Source of the DNA: Plasmodiophora brassicae
Lineage: Eukaryota > Endomyxa > Phytomyxea > Plasmodiophorida > Plasmodiophoridae
Assembly: GCA_039704465.1 (NCBI GenBank)
Contig: JASFAU010000001.1
Span: 682,001 to 746,000, forward strand
Direction of reading: 5' to 3'
Length of the DNA: 64,000 bases
Shown in pieces: positions 31,857 through 43,101 of this stretch (position 1 is its first letter; each line of letters begins with the position of its first letter). The translations under genes and the position numbers were made by a program. The notes beneath the pieces are model-generated. The model had not been told where the DNA came from and did no database searches. It was given only the letters and a program-made list of their open reading frames with translations.

Positions 31857-32095
31857 CAGGTCCCGTTGGCGCCCGTGGTCGAGGTCGGGACCCGGATCGC
31901 TCTCCTCGCCGCCAGACGCCTTGCGCCGGTCAGCGGGGGCGTCGTTGAACGGCAAGGCGGAGGGTGCCATCCCTCCGCTCTTCGTCGCCAGACGCCCCAT
32001 TACAACGCTGTACGTCAGGCATTGCAGGCGTCGTTGAACGGCAGGAAGCGACCGGGTCCCGCTCCTCGATCGTCTAGTCCCACGGTTTCAGGGTG
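31857..32095. repeat. Dispersed repeat B, copy 3
   Basis: Directly follows the DDPHER frame. It is nearly collinear with copy 4, including attacaacgctgtacgtcagg and the closing tttcagggtgcgtcc. Confidence 0.75.
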
Positions 32096-32194
32096 CGTCC
32101 GCCACCGTTGACCCCGGTTGCCCTCATGCACTGACATCAATTAATTGTCGTACGTATAGGTGCCTCCGCCCTGAACTTGTTCGTCGGCCGCTCG

Positions 32195-32425
32195 CCGTGG
32201 TCGAGGTCGGGACCCGGGTCGCTCTCCTCGTCGCCAGACGCCTTGCGCCGGTCAGCGGGGGCGTCGTTGAACGGCAAGACGGGGGGTGCCGTCCCTCCGC
32301 TCTTCGTCGCCAGACGCCCCATTACAACGCTGTACGTCAGGCAATGCAGGCGTCGTTGAGCGGCAGGAAGTGACCGGGTCCCGCGCCTCGATCGTCGTAG
32401 CTCCAGTTTCAGGGTGCGTCCGCGT
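32195..32425. repeat. Dispersed repeat B, copy 4
   Basis: Very similar to copy 3, spaced about 340 bp from it in the same orientation. A degenerate fifth copy follows at about 32460-32600 (ggttgagttcgggaacccgg, gtcggtcagcgg), forming a short tandem array. Confidence 0.75.
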
Positions 32426-32619
32426 CCGTTGACCCTGACGTTTGTTAATTATCGAGTAGTTACGCCCTGAACTTATTCGCTCACCCGCCATGGTTGAGTT
32501 CGGGAACCCGGTCGTTCTCGGCGTCGCCACCCGCCCAGTGTCGGTCAGCGGACACGTCGCGAAACGCCCATTGCACAAGGTCGGTCTACGGCCGCATCTC
32601 GTCGCCGTTGTTGTCCTCA

Positions 32620-33560
32620 TGCCCTGATGTTTACTGACTACCATCCAGTTACGTCCTGCATGGACCCGTTTCGCTGCGCCGGTCCCCATTCCTCGAGCAC
32701 CATGTCCCGCTCCTATTACCTCTTTGATCCAGTCGTCGTCGTGGTGCGTACGTTCTCGACCGTATGTCCCGCCATGGGCGCACCCGGATGATAACGTTTG
32801 CTGCCCGCCTAGATGAGTTACGCCCCGAACGTGCCGCCCTCGTCACGACCGCCCTGCTCGTCGACCGCTGCCATTTTGTTCGGCAGGCAACGCGACGGGC
32901 CGCCTGGGCCGACGATGCCACCATCACCATACTGGTGGACACTCTGGCACGTGTTCAACGTACATCGAGCAAGGAGGCATGGCGACGATGCAGGTCGTTA
33001 TGTACACGCTCACGAGCCGGTACGTGTCTCTGCCTGTCCGGGTCACCCACCGACCACTGATCTGGTTCTCTGTCGGCGCAGATCCCCCCAGCTGGCATGC
33101 CCGGGACGCCAGCTGATGTCGAAGGTCGCCGGTGCCATGGCGGTCGAGGACGCCGGGGCGCCGGTGCCACAGACCACCTGGACTTGTACTGCGACTGGAC
33201 ATGTCGCCGACGACGCTAGGGTCGCGCGCGCGCCACCGCCGCCGCCGCCGTCAAGTCGTCTCTGCAAGGTCACCGAAGGCCCGCCGACGTCAGGCGCCAC
33301 GGCCGGGCGTTGTACCCGCCTGGCGACGACCGACCCCGAACGCAGCACCCCACGTATCGCATCGAAGTTGACGATCTCGTCCGTGATCACGTCAGACGTG
33401 TCGTCGCCGCCGACCATGTCGCTGGAACAGCAGGACAAGGGCGCGTGCAGCGCGTATTATGGTGCCCGGTGCCGACCGGACATCACATCGCCCGCTGGCC
33501 TCGACGTCGCGGGTCGCTCGCCGCGTGCGTCGGGTACGTGACGCCCAGCTCGTTCATCCC
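32620..33560. other. Possible small genes, not resolved
   Basis: A plus frame at 32764-33060 (MSRHGRTRMITFAARLDEL, then DDATITILVDTLARVQ) and another ending at 33567 (YRIEVDDLVRDHVRRVVAAD) have fairly natural composition. I could not join them with credible introns. They may be parts of one decayed gene next to the retroelement relic. Confidence 0.3.
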
Positions 33561-33999
33561 ACAATAAACGAATAGACATGTCCTAGTGTGTGGGCCTCCC
33601 AGGAACACGAGTCGGCGCGTGCCGCTGCAGACGGCGCCGTTGACTGGGACCTGCTCATCACCGCCAATCGTATCGTCTCACGGAAAGCGTACTCAGCACG
33701 AATGATCACCATACTGGGAGAGGCAGTGTGTTCCCCACGTTTCATATCCCGGTAATATGTATTGTGGCTTGTCAGTCGATCGTGTGATCAGTTGGACAAC
33801 CCAGGCCACGTCCATGTTCTTGGTACCGTGCCTGAGGCGACGTCCGGGGACGGATCCGGCCGTGTCGTTGCTGGACGACGAGACGGTCCGTTCTGTCGCC
33901 TGGTTAACAGCGAGTCGAGCAGAAGAGGGCCTAGGCCCATGCTGGCACGTCCGACTGAGTCCATATCGTACGAGCACGAATGACACCAGCGTGGCCTTC

Positions 34000-35310
34000 T
34001 GCCTGCATCAGTTCTGCCGCTCGTGCAGTGCTTCGCTGATCAGTATCCTGTAATTTACTCGCTCCCTACACGCAGACGCAGGGACGTCTCGTGCAGGAGG
34101 TGAGATCCCCGCGGGGCAATGCCTGCCATGCTGCAGACGGCGCCGACGCCAACCGATGTCAGGGTTCGTATCCGCCAACCACGACAGCCCGAGGATAACA
34201 GGATGCTGAGTCGAAGTGGACCATGTTGAGGACGACGTCGCGGTCGACACACCCGTCGACGGTAATTCGTAATGATGCCGTTTCCTGAGTTACTGGGGCT
34301 AGTTGACGGCCGTCGATGACGTCGTGAACCGGGATGGCACGCGATTTGGAGCGAACGGGCACACTTCCTGGTGACGACAGAACGACCAGTCGATGAAGTT
34401 GGACGTCGCGCCACAGTCTAACAAGGCGGGCGTGCTGACGCGGCGTGAGCGGATAACGAGACATACCGGTACAGGTGAGGTATGGATGTAGCCGACATAA
34501 ATAACAAATCAGTAACGTGGAGAGGGTCGGATTCGGAACGTTTACTGGGCGACTGGGGAACCCGGTTCACAGACGCCCGGGCACATTTCCGGCGAAACCA
34601 GCCTGCGGAACGCTGGCGCTGACTGATGGCGAAGGAGAACAAGCAGCGGAGGGCCGTTCGGGACACAGCGATGGGCGGTGGCCAATGTGGTCTCTTGGGG
34701 CAGGACGCAATAAAATGTCAAACCTCGCGATAATATAGGGGCAGAGTGCCTCTCCGGCCTCGACAGCGTTGATGGCGGCGAGCGCGGTTGGATACTTCGG
34801 TTCGAGACGGATCGCCATCCCGAGCATCCTGTCGAACTGATCGGTGAGGTTGTAAACTCGGGTGCTTCGGAAAGCTCAGGGTTCAAGGAGAGGCGGAACT
34901 TTTCCGCCAACAGGCGTTGGAATTCCCGCGCGTGCTGAACGACACTGGAAGTCTACTTTAAGTTGTCAAACCCACTTCAACTTGCTTTAACGAGCGCGAA
35001 CGTCGACAAACCACCCGGTCCCGAGAAACGCGGAATATCTTGGGACTGGACAACAATAGGCGTTAAAGGCGGGGGCGGGGGCACACGAGGCGTCGGCACC
35101 GGGGCCCAGCGGAAGAAATACCGAGATGTTGGCGTCATCGAGGAGACAGAACCTCGCCCAGGCGCGCCACCGGGGTCCTGCAGATCAGGCGGTACGGTGC
35201 GACAGAAGCGTGTATCGTGGGCGATAAGGAAGGCGCGGCGGTGATGTCCCGGCCGAAGAGAGGCCAGATAGTCGATGCGCAAGTCGGCAGCGATGTTGAG
35301 CGGAGGCGAG
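34000..35310 (-). mobile_element. Decayed Ty3/gypsy-type retroelement fragment (gag and protease)
   Basis: Minus-strand frames, broken by several stops and shifts, carry gag-like and protease-like pieces in the expected order. A capsid-type SVVQHAREFQRLL-like segment lies near 34930, a degenerate CCHC knuckle near 34720 and a retropepsin DCGA active-site region near 34400. The typical downstream HPVILGLSWL motif lies near 34190. I see no clear reverse transcriptase, integrase or terminal repeats in the window. Clearly non-functional. Confidence 0.6.
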
Positions 35311-35402
35311 ACGGCAGGTCCTGCGGGGAGGCTGGCCATAGGCAATGGGGAAACCATGCGCGATTCTCAACGTCAGTGGACAGCAGGTCGACATAGCGTC
35401 GC

Positions 35403-37490
35403 ATGTTGGTGCCTGCCTTGCTAAATATAGCGGTGCGGCGGCTGCATGACGGGGCTGGCGGCGTGCAGACTGTCCATACCTGGGCCGCCGGCGTGGTCGG
35501 TTCTGGCGCCGCCACCGCCGCCACAGGTTCCCACCAGCGGTCGGAACGTGAGTCACCTGCCGGAAGAGCACCCGTTGGAGGTGACATCGTGAATCCGGCA
35601 ACGCCGTCTGATATCGAATTCGTCGTCCTGTCGGGAACGGCACCGCGAATCTCCAAACCACCGATGCTGCCGACGACCGCCACCAGCAATGTCGTCTCTT
35701 ACCGGGATTACCCAGCGACGCCCGGGCGTCCGCGTAAGATCACCACCGTGCAGGTCATGATCATCTCTGCCATATCCGTCTGGATCATGGTTGAGCTCGT
35801 CGCGTTCCTCGTTCTCACGGCCCAGGTCATCACCTCCCCGTTCGTCGCCCATCACGACGTGTCCATGCGGGTGTCGCCCGATGCAGATGTTCCCTCGTCG
35901 CCTTCATCGCCCGTGGCGCAACACCCACCGACGCCACCTGTGCAGCAGCAGCAACAACAACAACGACAACAACAGGAACAACAACGAGACCTCATAGACG
36001 AGCTGTTCCCGCGGCATCCCCATCCATCACCACGACCACCTGCGCACGCCGACATGGACCGCTCGCTCGCCTCGCGTTCATCGCGGTACCGACGTCCTGT
36101 GGTGCCGGCGCCGCGTCGTCGCCAGGTGACGCTTCGCCCTGGGGTGGGCCCGCCCATCACCTTCAGCGAATGCGTCAACCCGAACCACATCGCATTGACG
36201 TTCGACGACGGGCCGAACGTGCTGACGCTGGATCTGCTGGACATCTTCAAACAGTACGACGTCAAGGCGACGTTCTTCATCGTCGGTGTCAACCTCGACG
36301 ACGCCGTTGGCCCGAAGAACATTGAGGCGACGAAGCGCGCTTTCGACGAAGGCCACCAGATCGCGTCGCACCTGTGGTCGCACCCGCACCTGAACAGCCT
36401 CGACGAGGTCGGCGTTCGGCGCGAGCTGGACCAGTGCGGCGACGCCATCGAGAAGGTCATCGGCGTGCGCCCGAGGTACATGCGCCCGCCCTACGGCGAG
36501 ACGAACGACGTCGTACGACGCACGATCGCCGCCGCCGGCTACAAGAGCATGATGTGGAACTGCGACTCGAACGACTGGGCGCTGACCGACGCCGGCGCCG
36601 TCCTCGACAACATGCTCTCCTGCCACCTGGACAACCTCGTCCTGCTCCTGCACGAAGGGCGCCAGTCCACCGTCGACGCCGTCCGCCAGTTCATCATCGA
36701 GACGAAACGGGACCACCCCGAGCGCCAGTTCGTTCGCGCCGACCAGTGCGCCGGGTACCTCGACGACGCGTACAGCCTGCCAAGGCTTCCAGCCCCGTCG
36801 CCACCGACGCCAGCAGCAGTCGCGTTGCTGCCTGGCAGAGGCCCACCGATCACGTTCAGCAGGTGCGTCAACCCGAACCACATCGCGTTGACATTCGACG
36901 ACGGGCCGAACGTGCTGACGCTGGACCTTCTGGACATCTTCAAACAGTACGACGTCAAGGCGACGTTCTTCATCGTGGGCGTCAACCTCGACGACGCCGT
37001 CGGCCCGAAGAACATTGAGGCGACGAAGCGCGCTTTCGACGAAGGCCACCAGATCGCGTCGCACCTGTGGTCGCACCCACACCTGAACAGCCTCGACGAG
37101 GTCGGCGTTCGGCGCGAGCTGGACCAGTGCGGCGACGCGATCGAGAAGGTCATCGGCGTGCGCCCGAGGTACATGCGCCCGCCCTACGGCGAGACGAACG
37201 ACGTCGTACGACGCACGATCGCCGCCGCCGGCTACAAGAGCATGATGTGGAGCTGCGACTCGAACGACTGGGCGCTGACCGACGCCGGCGCCGTCCTTGA
37301 CAACATGCTCTCGTGCCGCCTGGACAACCTCGTCCTGCTCCTGCACGAAGGGCGCCAGTCCACCGTCGACGCCGTCCGCCAGTTCATCATCGAGACGAAA
37401 CGGGACCACCCCGAGCGCCAGTTCGTTCGCGCTGACCAATGCGCCGGGTACCTCGACGACGCGTACAGCCCGCCTCGCCTGTCCACGTAG
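35403..37490 (+). CDS. Type II membrane protein with two tandem NodB (chitin-deacetylase-like) domains
   Basis: 695 aa. A cytoplasmic tail is followed by one membrane helix at about 116-143 (VQVMIISAISVWIMVELVAF), a Gln/Pro-rich stalk (six then several more Gln), and two CE4 polysaccharide-deacetylase domains on the lumenal or outer side. Each has the full motif set: TFDDGP, ASHLWSHPHLN metal-binding histidines, RPPYGETNDVV, the DSNDW motif and LLLHEG. The TFDDGP motifs start 693 bp apart, and the two domains are almost identical in protein and DNA sequence, so the duplication is recent or kept alike by conversion. Likely deacetylates a GlcNAc polymer such as chitin. The start could be later (ATG 35667), and an intron in the tail (donor gtgagt near 35548) is not excluded. 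Confidence 0.88.
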   Translation: MLVPALLNIAVRRLHDGAGGVQTVHTWAAGVVGSGAATAATGSHQRSERESPAGRAPVGGDIVNPATPSDIEFVVLSGTAPRISKPPMLPTTATSNVVSYRDYPATPGRPRKITTVQVMIISAISVWIMVELVAFLVLTAQVITSPFVAHHDVSMRVSPDADVPSSPSSPVAQHPPTPPVQQQQQQQRQQQEQQRDLIDELFPRHPHPSPRPPAHADMDRSLASRSSRYRRPVVPAPRRRQVTLRPGVGPPITFSECVNPNHIALTFDDGPNVLTLDLLDIFKQYDVKATFFIVGVNLDDAVGPKNIEATKRAFDEGHQIASHLWSHPHLNSLDEVGVRRELDQCGDAIEKVIGVRPRYMRPPYGETNDVVRRTIAAAGYKSMMWNCDSNDWALTDAGAVLDNMLSCHLDNLVLLLHEGRQSTVDAVRQFIIETKRDHPERQFVRADQCAGYLDDAYSLPRLPAPSPPTPAAVALLPGRGPPITFSRCVNPNHIALTFDDGPNVLTLDLLDIFKQYDVKATFFIVGVNLDDAVGPKNIEATKRAFDEGHQIASHLWSHPHLNSLDEVGVRRELDQCGDAIEKVIGVRPRYMRPPYGETNDVVRRTIAAAGYKSMMWSCDSNDWALTDAGAVLDNMLSCRLDNLVLLLHEGRQSTVDAVRQFIIETKRDHPERQFVRADQCAGYLDDAYSPPRLST

Positions 37491-37634
37491 CCGGGCGTAT
37501 TGCCCTATAGCGATACATCATTCGCTCGATTCGACAATGCACACACTAGCGCAACGGGACCGTTGCGCGTCACGCCCCGGCACGAACGTTCGAGGGAGGG
37601 AGGACGCACTCGCAGAGGAAGGCCATGGCGACAT

Positions 37635-38823
37635 TTAGTGACGGAGATTGGGGTAGGCGGGACCCCGTTGGTCAACGTCGGGTGCCGGTGCCGATGGGCA
37701 CTCGTCGTCGAGGACGATCCGCCCGAACCTGCCGTCCCGCCACGCCTGGAGAATGTCCATGGCCTCCTGGCGCCGCTTGGCGTGGGTCGCGATCGTGCCG
37801 TCCGGTTTCGTCGCGATCAGGTCGGTGACGTCGTCGGTCGGGCCGGGCAGGCCCAGGAACTTGATGTAGCCGATGCTGCCGGCCGCGTTCCACTTGAACA
37901 GCAGGAAGTCGAGGATGTCCTCGCATTCGGGGCCCAGGAAATCGTCGCGATAGCACCCGACGGCGGCCAGCTTGTAGAACAGGTCCGGCTGCGCGACGAA
38001 CGCGGCGCGTTTCGGGATCAGGCCCTGCAATCGACACGACGGTGAGGGACGCGGCACCACGCTGGCGGCGAACGTGCCAAACGACGCGCTTACGGGCGTG
38101 TCGATGAGGAAGAGCTCCGGTTGGGTGTTGAGCGGGTAGGGCCGCATGACGGTGGTCCAACCGGGGCTGTTGTCCACCTGGCTGTGCCTGAACTCGCGCC
38201 CGGGCGCCTTCCTGCTCGCCGTCACCGTCTTGGACACGATCAGGTTGAACGTCGACTTGCCGACGTTCGGGAACCCGACGACGTACGCCTCGACGCGCTC
38301 GTCGATGCGGTACTGGCGCCGCTCGCCGTCGCGCCCGGCGACCCCCAGGACGAACTCGACGACCGTCCGCCGGATGCGCTCGAACTTCGGCTTGGGCGCG
38401 TACACGTCGGACAGGTCGAGGAACAGGGGGTGCACGCCCGTCCGGGACGCGACGTCGGCCTCGATCCGCCGGCGCGCCTGCTCGCTGATCAGGTCGGCGT
38501 GCGTGTACACGACCAGGCCCTGGAGCGACGTCGGCGCCTGGCGCAGGCGCTCCAGTTCCCTACACAAGGGGGGGCGATCAGCCCCAGCAGGAGCAGGCGC
38601 AGGCGCAGGCGTACGGGTGTGTGCAGAACGGGATACGCGCATCGCGAATCTCGACGAGATGACGAACGTTGCCGGCCCTGGTGCGCATGTCCCGCAGGCA
38701 CCGGTCCATGTTGTTCTCGTGCCAGTACGTGCGGCGGTCGGGCGGCACCGTCTGCCTCCAGGTCGTGCGCACGCCGCGCCGCTGACGCGCCTGCCGGCAC
38801 CATCGCCGCCGCCCCGCCAGCAT
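37635..38823 (-). CDS. MTG1: Mitochondrial ribosome-associated GTPase 1 (MTG1/YlqF family)
   Basis: Circularly permuted GTPase that aids mitochondrial large-subunit assembly. Exons 38823-38615, 38559-38094 and 38024-37635 (354 aa). The N-terminal presequence is Arg-rich (MLAGRRRWCRQARQRRG). Family signatures: WHENNMDRCLRDM (for the usual HM..GL..), EIRDARIPF, the permuted G4-like VVYTHADL in place of NKxDL, the P-loop GFPNVGKST, PGWT, and FLIDTPGLIPKRA after intron removal. The second intron is 69 bp, frame-preserving and stop-free, and splits the DTPG motif; the first is 55 bp. The G4 motif THAD is unusual for a Lys-dependent NKxD. Divergent from the FAM228 gene. Confidence 0.85.
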
Positions 38824-39006
38824 CGTCGTCGTCGTCGCGCCGACGTGTAGGGACAGCCGCCGCCGGGAGCAATTTCAGGCGGCCGGCGCGTGCAACGGAC
38901 GAGCCCGTCGTTGCGATTCGTTCGGCAGGTACGACGACGTGAAGATTCGACCGATGGATCCCAATCGTACTCCCTGGGCGTACTTGCGGCGTCGACGTCC
39001 ATCGTC

Positions 39007-40376
39007 ATGGGCGCGGATGCGGGTGATGCTGTTGCCGCTGCTGACGTGGAGGCGGGCCGGCGCACGCGCCTGGGCCTGGACCCGCACCCGAACCAGCGGA
39101 ACCTCGGCCACGTCGTCGTCTATTCGTCGCCCAGGCGCGACAGCGTCCTGGGCGACGCGGCCGCGTTCCTGGCGCGACGGTCGCGAACGGCGCCCGGGGC
39201 CATGCGCCACCGGCCGCTGGCGGGTTCGAGCGCCGCCGCCGACCAGATGGCGGGCGAACGGAGGCGCGCCCAGCTCGTCAAGTACACCGAGAGGCAGGAG
39301 CGGGAGCGCGCCGACGCCGCTGTAAGCAGGATGCTGGTGGTGGTGGTTGGCGCTGGGTGTACGCGACTGACGATGGCGGTCGTCGTCGTGGCCAGCGCAG
39401 GTCGCTGGCGATCCAGGAGCGGCATCTGGCGAAGAAGGAGACCGCGTTCCAGAACATGCTGGCCGCCGTCGCCGACGACGGCGCCAGCCCGATCGGTGAC
39501 ATCGAGCGGTAGGCGGCGGCGGCGCGCGGCAGTGGACGACCGGCCGCCTGACATTTGCACCGTCCGTTAGGTACCTGGACGAGCGGTCGCTGATGGAGAC
39601 GCGCCGCCAGGACGAGCTCGCCAAGGCCTGGAACGAGGCGGTCTACCTGCACATCCAACGGCAGATCGACGAGCGTAACGCTGCGCCCCCGTCTGGTTCG
39701 CAGGGTCGCTGAACGAACGACGATCGGTGCAGGCGTAGCCGACGACGGTCGCGTTCGAGCGTCCCGCGACCGCCGGAACCGCCTGCTGGACGGGTACCTT
39801 CGCGCCCTGCAATCGCCCGGCGGCGTCTTCCTCGACATCATCCACGACGACGAGTACGACCCGTTCCAGGGCGCCGACGCCGATCCGGGGTACAGCGTTC
39901 GGGGCATGAAGGACCCGCTGAAACGCGACCTGAGGAAGGTCTGCGCTGGCTCGTGCCGCCTGTGCAGACCGATCGATGGGCACGGGCCGCTCACATATGC
40001 GCGTGGCAGATGGCGTTCGAGGCGAAACTGATGGCCATGGGGCGGCAGGCGCAGCCGGCATCGCATCAGATGCGACCGTGTCGCCGCCTGGACGTTCGCC
40101 AATGGGGCCAGGGTCGCATCGAGGCGACGCCGCACGGCTACTTTGCGAAGTTCGTCGATGGGAACGGCGGCGCGCGCGTCCCCAGCAAGATCAACGAATC
40201 CAACCTGGTCCTGGACCATTACAATATCAGCCACGACCCTGTCGATCTCGCGCGAGACTTCCCAGCAGGCGGCAAACATGTCGGTGCCCCCAATGCCAGT
40301 TGCCGACGTTGTATTCATCCCCCGTTCGCAGATCGACCCGCAGCGTTCGAAGGCGGCCACGCTTCCGTTGGCCTAA
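39007..40376 (+). CDS. FAM228-family protein
   Basis: Six exons fit in frame: 39007-39321, 39396-39508, 39571-39674, 39733-39938, 40010-40279 and 40332-40376 (350 aa); the introns are 52-74 bp. Long charged helices (TERQERERADAARRS, QERHLAKKETAFQNML, METRRQDELAKAWNEAV) lead to the FAM228-like core: RLLDGYLRALQSPGGVFLDI, then HDDEYDPF and KDPLKRDLRK. FAM228 proteins are poorly known and mainly associated with ciliated cells. The C-terminal part (RIEATPHGYFAKF, KINESNLVLDHYN) is unassigned. ATG 39007 is the first in frame, but the frame is open upstream, so a 5' exon is likely. Family call from memory of vertebrate members. Confidence 0.6.
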
Positions 40377-40455
40377 CGCGCACGTCGGCATCCTGATCAG
40401 GTCGTTTATATATGAGCAGTAAAACCCAGCGAGGCAATCGCGACTGCCAATGGCG

Positions 40456-40908
40456 TTAGCGCCTAAGGGCCGGGTCGTTCTCGTCAACGACGACCCACTG
40501 ACCGCGGTTACGAACGTCTGGGGCGCGTTGGTCGCCCAGGAGGAGCTTGCCGAGGCGGAGGACGATACGGGACGCAAATGACGTCTCTGGTTCGTGGATA
40601 TCGGACGGATGCCACCCAAAGGTCGTCTCAGGTTCGTGGATATCGGACGGCTGCCACCCTTGCGGTGGGTACATCGTCTGGCGTCGACGGGGCTCCGGGT
40701 CCGGAGCGGCCGGGGGCGCGGCTGCTTGCGTGCCAGGCGCCCGCCAACCTTCCGGTGGGTACACCATCCGGGCCGGACGGGGACCCCTGCCTGGCGTCAC
40801 TTCGGTGGAGCCACCGCCAGCCACCTGCTGCTTGCCGTTCTTCGCGACATCGGCGGCAGCGGAAATGGCGACGACCGCACATGCGAGGATGATGACGCGA
40901 GCGTGCAT
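40456..40908 (-). CDS. Small secreted protein with GW.PSDIHEPET repeats
   Basis: 150 aa with a clear signal peptide (MHARVIILACAVVAISAAAD). The mature part has proline-rich units YPPEGWRAPG and YPPQGW, then a 13-residue repeat, QPSDIHEPETTFGW followed by HPSDIHEPETSF (39-bp DNA repeat at about 40588-40665). A more ordinary C-terminal segment ends WVVVDENDPALRR. No known family. It could be an extracellular matrix or cell-wall component. Confidence 0.55.
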   Translation of the reverse strand: MHARVIILACAVVAISAAADVAKNGKQQVAGGGSTEVTPGRGPRPARMVYPPEGWRAPGTQAAAPPAAPDPEPRRRQTMYPPQGWQPSDIHEPETTFGWHPSDIHEPETSFASRIVLRLGKLLLGDQRAPDVRNRGQWVVVDENDPALRR

Positions 40909-41729
40909 GTTGTGGGCTCGTGTGGCGTTGTCCCGATCCGATCGGTTTCATCAGAAAAGGGGGGCCCGCCCGCGCTCAACTCCGTTCGGCACTCTGTCGC
41001 CGATCGCGATGCGGTCCCTGGCCGATCGATGAAGTTCGTGCATGGGTGTCTCCGCTGGAGCCAGACGAAATGGACGGCAAGTAAGCCGCCTTCCGACACT
41101 GGCCGGTGGCGCAGCGTCGGCGCCAGCGACGACACGCGAGTTAAGGGGTGGCTTCTTGGTCGTCGCGGTGGGGTGTTGGGGAGGGGGGTCATTGATCGTG
41201 CCGTCCGCCAATCCAACTGGTGATGTGGATGTGCTGAACTGGTCCACAGTACGGGTGGTTCCCACCAGGCGCCTTTCCTTCGCTCCTGGAGGGAATGCGC
41301 CGCGCACGTTCTGCGATCCGACGTATCAGCCGCTCGGCAACGCGTCCGGGTACCTAGTCGCCGTGATACTGGTGACACACTACAAGTTTTAACTTATATG
41401 CAGTGCTGGTTATAGGATCGGTCTGAACCGGTGCACCCCGATGATGCCGGTGTCGTCCGTCTGCAGCGCTGTGTCGCGCACGCCCCAGAACACGGCCGAA
41501 CTCGCGCAGGAGTCCCGGGTCCCGCTGGGCCTATTTCTGGCACTCCTCGTGTGTGACCTGGCAAATTCGAAGGCACATTGATCGTCTCCAAGGGCGGGGC
41601 AACCCATGAGGTAGGCACGTACCATATCTGAGCAGTCGAATTTGTCCTGAACCACAGGGATGATCTGCACATATTGCAATCTGGTCAGATTACGAATCGG
41701 AACAAACAATATTGCAAGAGGCACGACAA
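40909..41729. other. No confident gene
   Basis: About 820 bp between two minus-strand genes. A plus frame at 41042-41392 (VVAVGCWGGGSLIVPSANP) and a long antisense frame exist without family features. Confidence 0.4.
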
Positions 41730-43101
41730 TTATATAACATACCCGGATTCACCGCACACGACGAACTCTCTGTCGCCTCTGTCGAATTTTATGTCCCCGA
41801 TTTCCGAGACGAATGGGTCTTTTACGGCGTCCACACTGTATGATTTGAGAGGCGTTACGCGAAATCAGCGCTCTGGACGGACCATTTCCCTGTTCTCGCG
41901 TCGTACTGGACGATGCTCCCGTCGCCGTATCCGAACAGGATGTTCGTGACGCAATAAAGTGCATGGCAATTCAGAGCGAGCGTTTGAGTGTCCAGAACGA
42001 GGACCGGGACCTGCATCCCGGTCCTGGTGTCGAACTGAAGAAACCGACCATCGTCAAGTGTTGCGCACAGGCAATGTGCATCTGAAAGGACGCCGTCAGG
42101 GTAACTTTTTCGTTGCGCAGGAAACCAGTTGATTTGAAAGCGGCACTCACCTGACGGGTGCCATCTGACAGAGCTGATCACGCCATCGCATCGCACAGCT
42201 TCGCAAGTGCACGCTGTCCCCGAATCCAAGTCGTTCAGGCTCAGGATGCTATCAAATCCTGAACCCATGCGTTCCACAGGCCGGTTAGTCGTCTGTTACA
42301 GCAAAAGCCTTGAATTACGAATGCCCTGGGGCCATGGGCACTGACCTCCAGCAGCAAACACTCCTCTGTACATAGAGCTGAAGGAAACGTCCCGAATTTC
42401 ATCCGTATGAGGCCAAGTTAACGAATCTGATGTCTTGTCAACACATCCAGGCGCATCGTACCAAATATTTCACGCGCTCTCTTACAGTGCCCATTGATGC
42501 AGTACCGGTTGTCAATGCCAAAGACCGTGGCGGTGGAGTTATGAACAGCCAGAAGGGCGTTATTCTCCACCCAGTGCACCGACTGTACATACTGCAAAGA
42601 ACGCGTGATATCAGCATGCACGGTTTCCTTTACAGCACATTGTCGTTATTGACCTCATGGCAAGGCGCGACCGCAACCACAAATTCGTCTGGGGTTGGAT
42701 CACGTTCCTTCAAAAGCAGGCCGGCATTAACGGCCAATATTATATGCTTTGACGCCGTCCTATTTGACGTTCCGACGACGACGATGTCGCCCCCGAAAGG
42801 GTCTGGTGCTGGTGCCGTCAACGGTAACATCAACTCATTGTCGTCGACTACGCAAACGGGTCAACGGCGGAATTTGAAGGGTGCGTTCCCTCTAACCTAC
42901 CGATGGTCGGCAATCCTGTGGACATCATGGAGAAGCGGCTGCTCCCGAGCATGCTCATCAGATCGCATCGGCGGTAATCCTATGAATAGAGGATTCATGA
43001 AGGATGAGCGAGTCCGCACGCGGTCGCGGAAGCGAAACTTGGCCCTTACAACGTATCCTTGAGCAGCTTCCGCGTCCGCCCTCCAGTCCACTATCCCGGT
43101 C
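41730..43101 (-). CDS. WD40-like paralogue 1 (5' end unresolved)
   Basis: Exons traced: 43101-43050, 42979-42901, 42847-42639, 42591-42486, 42426-42346, 42258-42151, 42081-41883 and 41835-41730; earlier exons were not found. All junctions keep frame. WD-type strands include YVQSVHWVENNALLAVHNST, WPHTDEIRDVSF, FDSILSLNDLDSGT and DDGRFLQFDTRTG, then ILFGYGDGSIVQYDARTG and DPFVSEIGDIKF. The same order occurs at 50247-52057 and 53297-54510. Exons of 106, 81 and 108 bp have the same lengths as in paralogue 2. The protein is presumably a beta-propeller scaffold; no named subfamily is assigned. The region is AT-richer than its neighbours. Confidence 0.7.

Noticed and set aside
36078..37439. 453-codon minus-strand ORF
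   Set aside because: Exact shadow of the duplicated NodB gene; Val/Asp/Arg-rich and repeats because the sense gene repeats.
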